NCBI RefSeq assembly: GCF_900111115.1
Contig: NZ_FOGD01000002.1
Span: forward strand, 248,001-312,000
Direction of reading: 5' to 3'
Length of the DNA: 64,000 bases
Origin: Giesbergeria anulus
GTDB taxonomy: Bacteria; Pseudomonadota; Gammaproteobacteria; Burkholderiales; Burkholderiaceae_C
Every line of letters starts with the position of its first letter. Position 1 is the first letter of the stretch. Under the pieces are notes generated by a model. The model was not told the DNA's origin. It did not search any database and saw only the letters and a program-made list of their open reading frames with translations. Below are positions 34,165-44,214 of the stretch, one piece after another. The translations under genes and the position numbers were made by a program.

Positions 34165-35727
34165 ATGCGTGTGAATTTGCCCGTGACAGATCAGGAGTAC
34201 GATTTTCCTGCACAAAATATGTTGGTGTCTACCACCGACACCACCGGCGTCATCACGCATTGCAACCAAGCCTTTATGGACGCCAGCGGCTACTCTTACG
34301 AAGAGCTGGTAGGCCAGCCGCACAACCTGATCCGCCACCCCGATATGCCGCCCCAAGCCTACAAAGACCTGTGGGCCACGGTGGGCCGTGGTCTGCCTTG
34401 GTCGGGTATCGTAAAAAACCGGCGCAAAAATGGTGATTTTTACTGGGTGCGCGCTAATGTCACGCCCATCATGGAAAAAGGCAAGCCCACCAGCTACATG
34501 TCGGTGCGCACCAAGCCCAGCCGGGCCGAAATCGCCTTAGCCACCGGCCTGTATGCCCAATTGCGTGCCGATTTTGCCGCGCAGCGTGAGTCCTTGCGCT
34601 TGCGCCGGGGAGGGGTGGTATATCCCGGACTGCGCGGTGTCTTGCAGCGGCTGCGCCAGCTCGGCGCTACTCCCACGCTGGGCCTGATGCTAGTGGGCAT
34701 CAGCGCTGTGGCTACGCTGCCGCGTTGGCTGGACTGGCAAGGGCCACTGGCTTGGGGCGCAGAGTTAGCTTTGGTACTGGGCGGCAGTGCCGCCGTGCTC
34801 GCTTGGTTCCACAGCCGCATTGTCGGTGGCATACGCTATGCCAGCGACTTTGCCCGCGATATTGCTGCCTGCAACCTCAATGGGCCATTTGACACCTCGC
34901 AGTTTGCCAACTCGCTGCAACCGATGGCGCGCAGCCTACAACAGATTCAGGTCAATTTACACGCTGTGGTCGGTGATGTGCGCACCGAGATTTCGGGCTT
35001 CATGAAGGCAGCAGACCACATTGCCCAAGGCGGCCACGATCTGTACCGCCACACAGAAGCCCAAGCACGCAGCCTAGAGCAAACGGCCACGGTGATGGAA
35101 ACTTTGTCTGCGGCTGTACACCAAACGGCGCAGACCGCCGAGCAGGTCTCAGGCGACAGTATGAAAAGTGCTGGGGTGGCCCGCGAAGGCGGCCAAGCCG
35201 TGCAGCAGGTAGGCCAAGCCATGCAGGCCATTGAGCAGTCTTCGCGCCAAGTGGGCGACATCATCGCGGTGATTGAAGGCATTGCTTTTCAGACCAATTT
35301 GCTGGCGCTCAATGCGGCGGTAGAGGCTGCGCGGGCGGGCGAGCAAGGCCGGGGCTTTGCCGTGGTGGCAGGTGAGGTGCGGGCGCTAGCCCAGCGCAGT
35401 GCCCAAGCAGCCAAAGAAATCCGTACCTTGATTGGGGCCTCGGCGCGCCAAGTCAAAGACGGCACCGAGGAAATGGCACAGGCTGGGCGTACCATCGCCG
35501 AGGTGGTGGCCTCAGTGTCGCGGGTCAGTGAGTTGGTGCGCCAAATCAGCAATGCCACCACCGAGCAGTCGGTGGGTATTGACCGAGCCAATACGGCCAT
35601 GATGCAGCTAGAAACCGCAACCCAGCAAAACGCGGCGCTGGTTGAGCAAACAGCAGACGCTGCCGATGCACTCAAGAGCAGCTCGACAGCACTGTCACGT
35701 TCCCTAGAAGTGTTTCGCCTCAGTTAA
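34165..35727 (+). CDS. PAS-containing methyl-accepting chemotaxis protein (Aer-like)
   Basis: A 520-residue chemoreceptor. The N-terminal PAS domain (about 15-115) resembles Aer, which senses redox through FAD: phrases GYSYEELVGQPHNLIRHPDMP and GDFYWVRANVTPI. A short membrane hairpin follows (about 172-215), then an MCP signalling domain with the tip [21 protein letters not shown] strong ribosome site GAGGAGGAG precedes the ATG. No xWExF tail. It is paralogous to the next gene, suggesting tandem duplication. FAD binding is inferred from the family. Confidence 0.92.
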   Translation: MRVNLPVTDQEYDFPAQNMLVSTTDTTGVITHCNQAFMDASGYSYEELVGQPHNLIRHPDMPPQAYKDLWATVGRGLPWSGIVKNRRKNGDFYWVRANVTPIMEKGKPTSYMSVRTKPSRAEIALATGLYAQLRADFAAQRESLRLRRGGVVYPGLRGVLQRLRQLGATPTLGLMLVGISAVATLPRWLDWQGPLAWGAELALVLGGSAAVLAWFHSRIVGGIRYASDFARDIAACNLNGPFDTSQFANSLQPMARSLQQIQVNLHAVVGDVRTEISGFMKAADHIAQGGHDLYRHTEAQARSLEQTATVMETLSAAVHQTAQTAEQVSGDSMKSAGVAREGGQAVQQVGQAMQAIEQSSRQVGDIIAVIEGIAFQTNLLALNAAVEAARAGEQGRGFAVVAGEVRALAQRSAQAAKEIRTLIGASARQVKDGTEEMAQAGRTIAEVVASVSRVSELVRQISNATTEQSVGIDRANTAMMQLETATQQNAALVEQTADAADALKSSSTALSRSLEVFRLS

Positions 35728-35830
35728 CGAGTTTGCGATAAGTTGAAATAAGGCTGAATTTTGTTGCATTGGTGGCCCAAAAATGCTGCCAGCTTGCATA
35801 TATTCAGGACTTCAACTGAGGATTTGCTCC

Positions 35831-37396
35831 ATGCGCAACAACCTGCCTGTAACGCCACACGAGTTTGACTACTCGGGCCAAGAGTTGCTGATGTCCACCA
35901 CCGATGCCAGGGGCATGATTACCCACTGCAATGCGGCGTTTTCTAGGGTGAGCGGCTACACTATCAGCGAGCTCATGGGCCAGCCACACAATATGGTACG
36001 CCACCCCGACATGCCCCCTGAAGCCTTTAAGGATATGTGGCAAACCATTGGCAATGGCCGTACTTGGGTGGGGGCAGTCAAAAACCGGCGCAAAGATGGC
36101 AGTTTTTACTGGGTACGTGCCCACGTCACACCACTGATGGAAAACGGCAAACCCAAGGGCTATATGTCGGTGCGGGTCAAACCCACCCGTGAAGAAGTCC
36201 GTGAGGCCGAGGCCCTGTATGTGCGCGTAGTGCAAGAGCGCCAATCTGGGCATCATAGTTTTTATCTGCACGCGGGCCGGGTGCGCCCCACAGGCTGGCG
36301 TGACTGGGTAGGGCGCTTGCAGCGCGCTACGTTTACCGAGCGTATGCTGGCCATGATGGTGCCCTTGTGGGCGGTGGCCTTGGTGCCGCAAACGATGGGC
36401 TGGGCCAGCAATCCTGCCGTGGTCGCAGGGCAAGTCACACTGGTGTTTTTGGTCTCCGGCATCATGTTGTGGCATTTTCATCAGCGCATTACATTGGCGC
36501 TGGCCGATGCCAATCAGTTGGCTATTGGCATTGCGGGTTGCAGTATCTCTGGCGATGAACGGCGAATCCAAGAGCGCCATCCAGTGGCGCTGTTGATGGA
36601 GCGTTTGCAACAAATACAAGTCAATATGCGCGCCATTGTGGGTGATGCCCGCGCTGAGATCAACGGCTTTGGTGAAATTGCCGACACCATCGCCTACAGT
36701 GCCCAAACACTGGCCGAGCGCACCGACGCGCAAGCCAGCAATTTGGAGCAAACCGCCGCCTCTATGGAGCAGCTCTCCAGCACCGTGCGCCAAGCCGCAG
36801 ACACAGCCCAGCAAGTGCTGCGCGAGAGTGAGCACAGCGCCGATTTGGCGCGCCGGGGCGGTCAGGTAGTCACAGAGGTGGGAGAGGCCGTACAGTCCAT
36901 CGAGCAGTCTTCACACAAGATGGGGCAGATTATTGGCACCATTGAGGGCATTGCTTTTCAGACCAATTTGTTGGCGCTCAATGCGGCGGTAGAAGCAGCC
37001 CGTGCTGGTGAGCAGGGCCGAGGCTTTGCCGTGGTGGCCGGTGAGGTGCGGGCGCTGGCCCAGCGCAGCGCGACCGCAGCGCGCGAAATCAAAAGTTTGA
37101 TCGGTGAGTCCAGTGCCCATATTGAGCGCGGAGCCAGCCAGATGCAATCGGCACGCCAAACCATCCAAGAGGTGGTCGAATCAGTGGCCCACGTCAATCA
37201 GCTGATGGAGCACATGGGCGCAGCCACCCAAGAGCAATCACAAGGCATTGCGCAAGTCAATCAAGCCGTGACCGAGCTAGACCGCGTGACCCAAGAGAAC
37301 GCCGCCCAAGTGCAGGAGTCGGCTTCTACCGCCGCAGCGATGAGCACCAACGCCGGGGTGTTGGGGCGCACGCTGGCGGTGTTTCAGTTGCCCTAA
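35831..37396 (+). CDS. PAS-containing methyl-accepting chemotaxis protein (Aer-like paralogue)
   Basis: 521 residues from ATG 35831 (TGAGGA upstream); an in-frame start at 35783 would add an unlikely leader. PAS domain about 15-115 with the same [14 protein letters not shown] and [13 protein letters not shown] phrases as its neighbour. Membrane hairpin about 175-220, then the conserved receptor tip [20 protein letters not shown]. The two genes are clear paralogues in tandem. It ends 11 bp from the convergent queF stop. Probably an energy- or redox-taxis receptor. Confidence 0.92.
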   Translation: MRNNLPVTPHEFDYSGQELLMSTTDARGMITHCNAAFSRVSGYTISELMGQPHNMVRHPDMPPEAFKDMWQTIGNGRTWVGAVKNRRKDGSFYWVRAHVTPLMENGKPKGYMSVRVKPTREEVREAEALYVRVVQERQSGHHSFYLHAGRVRPTGWRDWVGRLQRATFTERMLAMMVPLWAVALVPQTMGWASNPAVVAGQVTLVFLVSGIMLWHFHQRITLALADANQLAIGIAGCSISGDERRIQERHPVALLMERLQQIQVNMRAIVGDARAEINGFGEIADTIAYSAQTLAERTDAQASNLEQTAASMEQLSSTVRQAADTAQQVLRESEHSADLARRGGQVVTEVGEAVQSIEQSSHKMGQIIGTIEGIAFQTNLLALNAAVEAARAGEQGRGFAVVAGEVRALAQRSATAAREIKSLIGESSAHIERGASQMQSARQTIQEVVESVAHVNQLMEHMGAATQEQSQGIAQVNQAVTELDRVTQENAAQVQESASTAAAMSTNAGVLGRTLAVFQLP

Positions 37397-37407
37397 GCGG
37401 GGTGCAT

Positions 37408-38259
37408 TTATTGCCGCGCTGTACGAACGTTGCGCGGCAGCGCCTGCGGGTGGCTGGTGCGCAGTGGGTTGATGTCTAACCCACCCCGGCGCGTGTAACG
37501 GGCATACACCGTCAGTTTGATCGGTTTGCAACGCTCGCGGATATCCATAAAAATGCGCTCGACGCACTGCTCATGAAACTCATGGTGGTTGCGAAAACTC
37601 ACCAAATATTGCAGCAACCCCTCTTGGTCAATTTGCGGGCCACTGTAGGCAATTTGCACGCTGCCCCAATCGGGCTGCCCTGTAACCAAGCAGTTGCTTT
37701 TGAGCAGATGGCTCACCAGCACTTCACTCACTGGGGCTTGGTCAAACTGTGCCGTCAGTAGATCAGGAGCGGGTTGGTAGCGCGTGCACTCCACATCTAG
37801 CCTATCGAGCAGCAAACCATCGAGTTCGTGGACTGGCTCGCGGTCAAACACCTCCGGCAAGAGCAGTTTGACGCCCACCGTGGCGGTGCGGTCGGCACCG
37901 CGCCACGCAGCCTCACTGACATCGGCGCGGATGCGCGCCTGCACCTCGTCGGCATCGGCAAAGCGGGTGTTGTTCAAACTGTTTAAGTAGAGCTTGAACG
38001 ATTTGCTTTCGATCAGGTTGGGCGTTTCGCAGGGCACCGTGATGTGGGCCAGCGCCACCTGCGGCTTGCCACGCAAATTGAGCCAAGACAGCTCAAAGGC
38101 CGTCCACAGATCAGCCCCAAAAAAGGGCGGCGCTGCCGTGATACCGATCTCACTGCGTTTGCTGGCCCGTGGTAGTGGAAACAGCAAGCTGGGATCGTAT
38201 TGGTCGGTATAGGCAGAAGCCTTGCCCAACTGGGAGTGTTCAGGGATGTTCAAAGACAT
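37408..38259 (-). CDS. queF: NADPH-dependent 7-cyano-7-deazaguanine reductase
   Basis: Reduces preQ0 to preQ1 in queuosine biosynthesis. 283 residues, the length of the bimodular QueF type. The QueF motif [13 protein letters not shown] (about 84-96) and the catalytic Cys in [13 protein letters not shown] (about 189-201) are present, as is [10 protein letters not shown], a substrate-binding segment. No other queuosine genes are in the window. It converges with the chemoreceptor gene. An 8-bp inverted repeat lies in the last codons (37412-37439) and may slow convergent transcription. Confidence 0.95.
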   Translation of the reverse strand: MSLNIPEHSQLGKASAYTDQYDPSLLFPLPRASKRSEIGITAAPPFFGADLWTAFELSWLNLRGKPQVALAHITVPCETPNLIESKSFKLYLNSLNNTRFADADEVQARIRADVSEAAWRGADRTATVGVKLLLPEVFDREPVHELDGLLLDRLDVECTRYQPAPDLLTAQFDQAPVSEVLVSHLLKSNCLVTGQPDWGSVQIAYSGPQIDQEGLLQYLVSFRNHHEFHEQCVERIFMDIRERCKPIKLTVYARYTRRGGLDINPLRTSHPQALPRNVRTARQ

Positions 38260-38271
38260 GAAGCAAAAAGG

Positions 38272-40029
38272 TTAAAAGCTTTCCCAGTCGCCATCGTTTT
38301 GTGCCGTGGTGGTGCGTGGTGCAGCGGGCGGGGGCAGTGCAGCAGCAGTTTTACGCGGGGGCGGGGTGGTGGACACGCTAGGCCGTGCAGCCGTGGCCGC
38401 TGGTAAGGCCGAAGCGTGGCGCACAGTGGGGCGAGTTGCTGGGCTGGCCGCTGCTGGTGGGCGTTGCTGCACCTTGCTGCGCTGGCCGTTGCCGCCCAAC
38501 TGGAATACCGACACAGTTTGCACCAGTTCTTGTGCTTGCACTTTCAAGCTGCTGGCAGCAGCGGCCATTTCTTCAACCAGCGCGGCATTTTGCTGCGTAG
38601 CCTGATCCATTTGCGTTACCGCCTGACCAATCTCAATCACACCAGCGCTTTGTTCTGTGCTGGCGGCACTGATCTCGCCCATGATGTCAGTCACTTGCTG
38701 GATACTGCTGACCACCTTGCTCATGGTTTGGCCTGCCTTGTCCACCAAGAGCGTTCCTTGCCCTACGCGATCCACGCTGGCATCAATCAGGGTTTTGATC
38801 TCCTTGGCGGCGGCAGCGCTGCGTCCGGCCAAAGCACGCACTTCAGAGGCCACGACGGCAAAGCCACGGCCTTGCTCACCGGCACGGGCTGCCTCTACCG
38901 CAGCATTCAGGGCCAAGATATTGGTTTGGAACGCAATACCATCAATCACGCTAATGATGTCGGCAATTTTTTGCGAGCTGGTGTTGATTTCTTTCATGGT
39001 TTCAACCACTTGGCCCACCACATCGCCACCTTCGGCAGCCACACTGCTCGCTTGCTGGGCCAGTTGGTTGGCTTGGCGGGCGTTGTCGGCATTTTGGCGT
39101 ACGGTCGAGCCTAGGTGCTCCATGCTAGAGGCTGTTTGCTCCAGCGCACTGGCTTGGTTTTCGGTGCGTGAAGACAGGTCTTGGTTGCCTTGGGCAATTT
39201 CAGCACTGGCGGTAGCCACTGATTCAGAACCTGTACGAACGCTGCTTACCACGCCAATCAGGGAGGTTTGCATTTCGCTCATCGTAGACAGTAAAGTGCC
39301 CAATTCATCGTGGTTGCGCACTTCAATGGGGCGGCTCAGATCGCCTTGGGCTATATGGCGAACAGCCTCTACGGCATAGTTCAGAGGGGTGGTGATAGAG
39401 CGGATAATAAAAAGGCTCAATGCCACAGTGGCACCAAGAGCAACAATTACGAGCACAATGATTTGCAGGTGTGCTGTTTTGTAGGCAGCATTAGATTTTT
39501 TTGCTGAATCTTCACTGCCTTTTTCATTAACTTTAACCAGCTTATCCAGATCATTGCCCATGCTATCAAACATGGGTTTAGATTCTCGCTCCAAAGCTAT
39601 CTTGGTATCATCATCCAAGCCTTGACTACTTAATTGCAGTGCTCTTTTTTCAATTGCCTGAAGTTTCTGCCATTTTTCAAGATAAGATTTAAAAGCTATT
39701 TTTTCTTCTGGCTCAGTTATGAGCGCTTCATAAACTTTCTGAGTTTTTTCGATTTCTTTAATTTGCTCTTGAATAGCCGACTCTATTTTAGAAATGCTGT
39801 TTTTATCGGAGTTAATCATGTGCTCCATCATCAACAAACGCAAATCGCTATGCAGCAGATTCATTGTTTTGACAGAGGATATAGATGGCAACCAGTTGGT
39901 TGCTAAATCATCTGAAGCATCGCTCATGTCTTTCATCTTGAGCAAGGATGCACCTGCCAAAATCAAAAGCAATACAACAATCAAGCCAAAGGCACCTGAT
40001 AGGCGGGTGCTTATCTTCCAATTTCCCAT
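38272..40029 (-). CDS. Methyl-accepting chemotaxis protein with xWExF tail
   Basis: 585 residues. Transmembrane segment 1 is at about 12-30 and segment 2 at about 192-213, enclosing a four-helix-bundle sensor (about 35-190). HAMP is about 215-268, then the signalling domain with tip [20 protein letters not shown]. The C-terminus is Pro/Ala-rich and ends DWESF, which matches the xWxxF pentapeptide that tethers CheR/CheB in enteric receptors. Ligand unknown. Runs in the same direction as the next receptor gene, after a 158-bp gap that holds an inverted repeat. Confidence 0.93.
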   Translation of the reverse strand: MGNWKISTRLSGAFGLIVVLLLILAGASLLKMKDMSDASDDLATNWLPSISSVKTMNLLHSDLRLLMMEHMINSDKNSISKIESAIQEQIKEIEKTQKVYEALITEPEEKIAFKSYLEKWQKLQAIEKRALQLSSQGLDDDTKIALERESKPMFDSMGNDLDKLVKVNEKGSEDSAKKSNAAYKTAHLQIIVLVIVALGATVALSLFIIRSITTPLNYAVEAVRHIAQGDLSRPIEVRNHDELGTLLSTMSEMQTSLIGVVSSVRTGSESVATASAEIAQGNQDLSSRTENQASALEQTASSMEHLGSTVRQNADNARQANQLAQQASSVAAEGGDVVGQVVETMKEINTSSQKIADIISVIDGIAFQTNILALNAAVEAARAGEQGRGFAVVASEVRALAGRSAAAAKEIKTLIDASVDRVGQGTLLVDKAGQTMSKVVSSIQQVTDIMGEISAASTEQSAGVIEIGQAVTQMDQATQQNAALVEEMAAAASSLKVQAQELVQTVSVFQLGGNGQRSKVQQRPPAAASPATRPTVRHASALPAATAARPSVSTTPPPRKTAAALPPPAAPRTTTAQNDGDWESF

Positions 40030-40116
40030 GGTCTCTACCTTTCTTCTATTAGTTGAAATAAACCCATTTATTTTGATATATCATGGGTGGAGGATTGCCT
40101 GATTGATGGTAACTTA

Positions 40117-40154
40117 ATGCAACTATTGTAAGCTATTGTAAGCTATAGTTGCAT
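40117..40154. promoter_or_regulatory. Inverted repeat with internal tandem repeat between receptor genes
   Basis: ATGCAACTAT (40117-40126) pairs perfectly with ATAGTTGCAT (40145-40154). CTATTGTAAG occurs twice in tandem at 40123-40142, overlapping the left arm. It lies upstream of the receptor starting at 40029 and downstream of the one ending at 40188. No T tract follows, so an operator is as likely as a terminator. Confidence 0.4.
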
Positions 40155-40187
40155 CAACGATACCCTGATTGCGTCTATATGGCAACG

Positions 40188-42317
40188 TCAGAATTTCTCC
40201 CAGCCATCATCGTCGGATGTGGCTTTAGCTGATAGGGCCAGAGGCGCTATTGGTTTGGATGCAGCAGACCGCAGTTTTGGAGGTGTCACTGGGGTGGCTG
40301 GTTTGCGTACCGAACTGGCGTAAGCTGGGGCGCGTGCATTTGCTCCAGTCTGGGGGCCAGTGTGATGGGTGTTGAGCTTGAAAACGCCCACGGCCTGCAC
40401 CAACTCCTGTGCTTGGCCCTTCAGGCTGGTGGCAGCGGCGGCCATCTCTTCAACCAAGGCCGCATTTTGCTGCGTTACTTGGTCCATCTGCATCACGGCA
40501 TCACTCACTTGGCCCACCCCAGTACTTTGCTGCCCGCTGGCGCTACTGATCTCACCCATGATGTCGGTAACGCGCTGGATGGCACTGACCATCTCGGTCA
40601 TGGTGCGCCCTGCCTGATCGACTTGGCTGGCACCCACCTCGACACGGTTCACGCTGGCGTTAATCAGCTCCTTGATTTCTTTAGCGGCATTGGCCGAGCG
40701 TCCGGCAAGGTTGCGCACCTCAGAGGCCACCACCGCAAACCCTCGGCCTTGCTCACCAGCGCGGGCTGCTTCTACCGCCGCATTGAGCGCCAGAATATTG
40801 GTTTGGAAGGCAATACCGTCAATCACGCTGATGATGTCGGCAATTTTGCGCGAGCTGTCATTGATCTCGCGCATGGTCTCAATCACCCGGTTCACGGCTT
40901 CACCGCCCTGCACCGCGACACTTGAGGCATGGCGGGCTAGCTCGTTGGCTTGGCGGGCGTGGTCGGCATTTTGTGTCACTGCCGAGCCTAGCTGCGACAT
41001 GGAGGCCGCCGTTTCTTCCAGCGCACTGGCTTGGCTTTCGGTGCGCCCAGACAGATCGTGGTTGCCTTGGGCAATTTCGGTACTGGCAGTAGCCACGCCT
41101 TCAGCCCCTTGGCGCACTTTGGCCACCACACCGGCCAAGCCGTTTTGCATTTTTTGCAGTTGTGCCATTAAGCTGTCGTGGTCATGCGGGTGCACGGTAA
41201 TCGGCTGGCTCAAATCGCCGTCAGCTACACGCGCAGCAATGGCTGTGGCGTGCTCTGGCTCGCCACCCAACGGACGCAACACCATGCGATCCAACGCTAC
41301 GGCCAAGCCCACTGCCACCAACAGAATGCCCAACAGGCCCAGCCCAGCAGCCAGCCAGCGCTGCTGGTGGATTTTGTCCATGATTTCACTGTTAGGCACG
41401 CTAACAGCAAAAGACCAAGGCGTTTTGCTGGCCCCAATATGCAAAGGCATATAAATACGGGTTAGGCTCTGGTTCAGGCGCTCGCTGTGTACTTCAGTGC
41501 GCAACATCTGCCCTGCGGCAATAGCTGCTCGTGCTTGGTCGGTGTCGGCACCCTTAGCCATTTCTTTACCTACGTTGGCTGGGTCTTGGTCGGCCAAAAA
41601 GATACCTGTGTGCGACAGCAGGCTGGCGTAGCCGCTTTCAAAAATACGCACTTGCGAGGTGATTTTTTGCAGGCTCTCTAGCGTCAAATCGACCCCAGCC
41701 ACCCCGACAAAGCGGCCATCTACCACAATTGGAACCACCAAACTGGTAATGAGCATTTCTTTGCCACTCACCACGTATTTGTAGGGCTCGATCAGCGTTT
41801 CTTCGCCGGTCTTTTTGGGCAGTAGGTAATAGTCACCAGCAACGGGCTTTTCATAATCCGTCAGCGGCTCCACAATCAACTGACCGCTGCCCCGGTTCCA
41901 GTAAGGGATGTAACGGCCTGTGGCATCGTGCCCCGGCTGGTTAACATATTCGCTGTCTTTGCCATCAAAAGCATTGGGCTCCCAGCCAGACCACACCGCG
42001 AGCAGAGAAGAGTTACCTGCCAACACCCCCTTGAGCAGCGCATCAGCACTGGCACGGTTGGCCAGTCCGGCAGTTTTGAGTTGCCCCAAACCATGGGCCA
42101 AGGTACGCGCTGCGTCCATGCCACGTTCTAGGTCTGTCGTCGCTTTGTGACCTTGGCTGGTAGCCAGCTCTTCGGTATAGCGCAATACGCCTTCGTGTTG
42201 GAGCTTGCCAGCTTGGTGTGCTAGCACAGTGAGTGTGAGGGCGTAGCCCAAAAACACAATCAGCGCTACCAGCAGCAACAGCCGGACGCGCAGGCTACTC
42301 TTGTGGGATGTGGGCAT
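40188..42317 (-). CDS. Methyl-accepting chemotaxis protein with dCache sensor and xWExF tail
   Basis: 709 residues from ATG 42317 (CGGAG 10 bases upstream); the frame opens at 42347. Transmembrane segment 1 is at about 10-30. A double-Cache periplasmic sensor follows (about 40-325) with the typical GRYIPYWNRGSGQ and VVPIVVDGRFVGVAGVDLTL phrases. Then come transmembrane segment 2 (about 330-352), HAMP and the signalling domain ([20 protein letters not shown]). The C-terminus ends GWEKF, a possible CheR/CheB tether. dCache receptors often bind amino acids, but the ligand motif is not assigned here. Confidence 0.93.
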   Translation of the reverse strand: MPTSHKSSLRVRLLLLVALIVFLGYALTLTVLAHQAGKLQHEGVLRYTEELATSQGHKATTDLERGMDAARTLAHGLGQLKTAGLANRASADALLKGVLAGNSSLLAVWSGWEPNAFDGKDSEYVNQPGHDATGRYIPYWNRGSGQLIVEPLTDYEKPVAGDYYLLPKKTGEETLIEPYKYVVSGKEMLITSLVVPIVVDGRFVGVAGVDLTLESLQKITSQVRIFESGYASLLSHTGIFLADQDPANVGKEMAKGADTDQARAAIAAGQMLRTEVHSERLNQSLTRIYMPLHIGASKTPWSFAVSVPNSEIMDKIHQQRWLAAGLGLLGILLVAVGLAVALDRMVLRPLGGEPEHATAIAARVADGDLSQPITVHPHDHDSLMAQLQKMQNGLAGVVAKVRQGAEGVATASTEIAQGNHDLSGRTESQASALEETAASMSQLGSAVTQNADHARQANELARHASSVAVQGGEAVNRVIETMREINDSSRKIADIISVIDGIAFQTNILALNAAVEAARAGEQGRGFAVVASEVRNLAGRSANAAKEIKELINASVNRVEVGASQVDQAGRTMTEMVSAIQRVTDIMGEISSASGQQSTGVGQVSDAVMQMDQVTQQNAALVEEMAAAATSLKGQAQELVQAVGVFKLNTHHTGPQTGANARAPAYASSVRKPATPVTPPKLRSAASKPIAPLALSAKATSDDDGWEKF

Positions 42318-42347
42318 CTTTATCAACTCCGGTAAATCAACAATCAA

Positions 42348-43274
42348 TCAGGTGAACTCGCGCTCACGCATCCATTTGGTGGCTATCCATTTTTCACCCG
42401 CCAGCACAGGGGCACCGCCGTGGAGGGTTCGCGTGGAAGGAACGGGTTGGGGGTAACTAAAAAATACTGCGTTACCCTTTTGCGCCGCCACGTTCAGGCC
42501 GATCTCTGGGAAGGTCGTACCCCCGCCTTGCTCTGGGGTGTTGAGGTACAGCACAAATGTGCCCACCCGCTGGCCGCCACGGGCCAAAATGCGCGGTGTG
42601 CCGGGCTGGCTGGGATCAAAATAATCGTAATGCGGTTTGTACTCTGCACCGGGGCCGTAGTGCAGCACCTGCACGCCCTCGCCGTTTTCTACCGGCCAAT
42701 GGGCAATTTTGGCTAGCCGCGCTTCAATGCGCGCGATCAGTTCGCTCTCACCACGCTGGAAGAACATGCCATTGCTGGTGCGGTCGGCATTGATTTCTTC
42801 GCCGCCGGTTTGGGTGGCTACCGTCAGGGAACGGGCCATGCGTGGGCGCGCTGCCTCGATCAGGGCATCGCATTCTTCAGGCGAGAGCACATTGCCCAAC
42901 ACCACCACACGGGGCAAAGTGATGGACAGCAACACATCGACGTGGCGGTCGCCTGCATCCAAGCGTGCCGGTTCGCCTTGCAGAGCGGGTTCTGGCACAG
43001 CCGGGCTGGCGAGGGCGGTTGTGTCGCCAGTGCTACCGATGTCGCTCAAGTGCCCACGCAAGGTGTCTTCTAGGGCTTGCATGGCTACGGCTTCGCTCCA
43101 ACCGGCCGCCGTCATGGCTTGTATCAGTGCCGGAGCACCAATGTTAGTTTGTGCTTGGCTGATGATCCAAGCGCGCAGCTCAGGCGTAATGGCCGGTGCA
43201 GCAACCACACGGGTGGCCGAGGTGGACGCGGAAGTAGTAGCAAAGGTTTCTTGTGCCATGATAGTTTCGCCCAT
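42348..43274 (-). CDS. Prolyl-4-hydroxylase-like 2-oxoglutarate/Fe(II) oxygenase
   Basis: 308 residues. The C-terminal half (about 190-308) is a P4Hc double-stranded beta-helix: HYDYFD supplies the first iron His and Asp, TLHGGAP the second His, and GEKWIATKW the 2-oxoglutarate Lys. The N-terminal part (about 25-65, PELRAWIISQAQTNIGAPAL) looks like a small helical substrate or peptide-binding domain. Substrate unknown; bacterial relatives hydroxylate proline in small peptides or EF-Tu. The start at 43274 is weak (AAGAGA upstream); ATG 43259 is an alternative. Same strand as the receptor downstream. Confidence 0.88.
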   Translation of the reverse strand: MGETIMAQETFATTSASTSATRVVAAPAITPELRAWIISQAQTNIGAPALIQAMTAAGWSEAVAMQALEDTLRGHLSDIGSTGDTTALASPAVPEPALQGEPARLDAGDRHVDVLLSITLPRVVVLGNVLSPEECDALIEAARPRMARSLTVATQTGGEEINADRTSNGMFFQRGESELIARIEARLAKIAHWPVENGEGVQVLHYGPGAEYKPHYDYFDPSQPGTPRILARGGQRVGTFVLYLNTPEQGGGTTFPEIGLNVAAQKGNAVFFSYPQPVPSTRTLHGGAPVLAGEKWIATKWMREREFT

Positions 43275-43293
43275 GTAACATTCTCTTACATTC

Positions 43294-44070
43294 TTACATT
43301 TTGCGCCGCCGGAACACTAGCCGGTTTGGTTCCGAGGCATGTGGATCGAAGGCATAGCCTTCAGCACCAAAGCCTAGCAGGTCTTCTGGCTGGGTAGCAC
43401 GCTGCACGATGGCATGGCGCGCCATCAGACCCCGGGCGCGTTTGGCATGGATACTGACGATTTTGTAGGTGCTGCCTTTCCACTCCTCAAACACACAATC
43501 GACCACTCTGGCTTGCAAAGCAGGGCCATCGACCGCCTTGAAATACTCTTGTGATGCCAAGTTGAGTACCACGGGTGCCGGATCACTGGCTTGCTCATTG
43601 CGCAAGTGCTTAGCAATTTTTGTACCCCAAAACTGATACAAGCTATGGCCGCTGGCAGTAGCCAAGCGCGTGCCCATCTCTAGCCGATAGGGTTGCATCC
43701 AATCTAGTGGGCGCAGTACGCCATACAGGCCACTGAGAATGCGCAGATGCTGCTGCGCCCATTGCAGATCAGCCGCTGGCAGGCTGCGCGCATCCAGCCC
43801 CTCATAGACATCACCATTAAAGGCAAGTATGGCTGGGCGGGCATTGCTGGCGCTGAACTGTGGCGACCAAGCGGCATAGCGGGCGACGTTGAGTGCGGCC
43901 AAGGCGTCGCTGATTTTCATCAGGGCAGCGAGGTCTTGCGGGGCCTTGGTACGCAGCAGCGCAATGAGTTCGGTGGTCTCTGGCAAAAAGGCGGGCAAGC
44001 TGTGCCCCAGCCCGGCGGGCACCGGGGTGTCGTAGTCCAGAGATTTGGCAGGAGACAGCAAGATGAGCAT
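43294..44070 (-). CDS. yaaA: YaaA-family peroxide stress protein
   Basis: 258 residues from the ATG at 44070 (MLILLSPAKSLDYDTP, the canonical YaaA start); the longer frame from 44151 adds a non-conserved leader. Family phrases: ALMKISDALAALNVARY, GLYGVLRPLDWMQPYRLEMG and the C-terminal YKIVSIHAKRARGLMARH. YaaA limits free iron and protects DNA during peroxide stress in E. coli. Length is normal. It follows rne on the same strand, separated by a terminator. Confidence 0.95.
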   Translation of the reverse strand: MLILLSPAKSLDYDTPVPAGLGHSLPAFLPETTELIALLRTKAPQDLAALMKISDALAALNVARYAAWSPQFSASNARPAILAFNGDVYEGLDARSLPAADLQWAQQHLRILSGLYGVLRPLDWMQPYRLEMGTRLATASGHSLYQFWGTKIAKHLRNEQASDPAPVVLNLASQEYFKAVDGPALQARVVDCVFEEWKGSTYKIVSIHAKRARGLMARHAIVQRATQPEDLLGFGAEGYAFDPHASEPNRLVFRRRKM

Positions 44071-44100
44071 GGCTAAAGAAAGAAGAAATGGGCCGCAACA

Positions 44101-44135
44101 GAAAAGCGCCGGTCTGTAGGGCACAGACCGGCGCT
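44101..44135 (-). terminator. Rho-independent terminator of rne
   Basis: A perfect 13-bp stem AGCGCCGGTCTGT/ACAGACCGGCGCT (44105-44117, 44123-44135) with a 5-nt loop, followed by TTTTC on the minus strand, 80 bp after the rne stop. Confidence 0.88.
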
Positions 44136-44214
44136 GGGAAGGACGGTTCAAGTCGGCAAAGCAACAAACAGTGCGGGTGAACGCACTGTGCGCCTTGCCA
44201 CTTGTGGGGCCGTT

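Noticed and set aside
37412-37439. Terminator between the receptor and queF
   Set aside because: The 8-bp inverted repeat lies within queF coding sequence and has no T tract on either strand.
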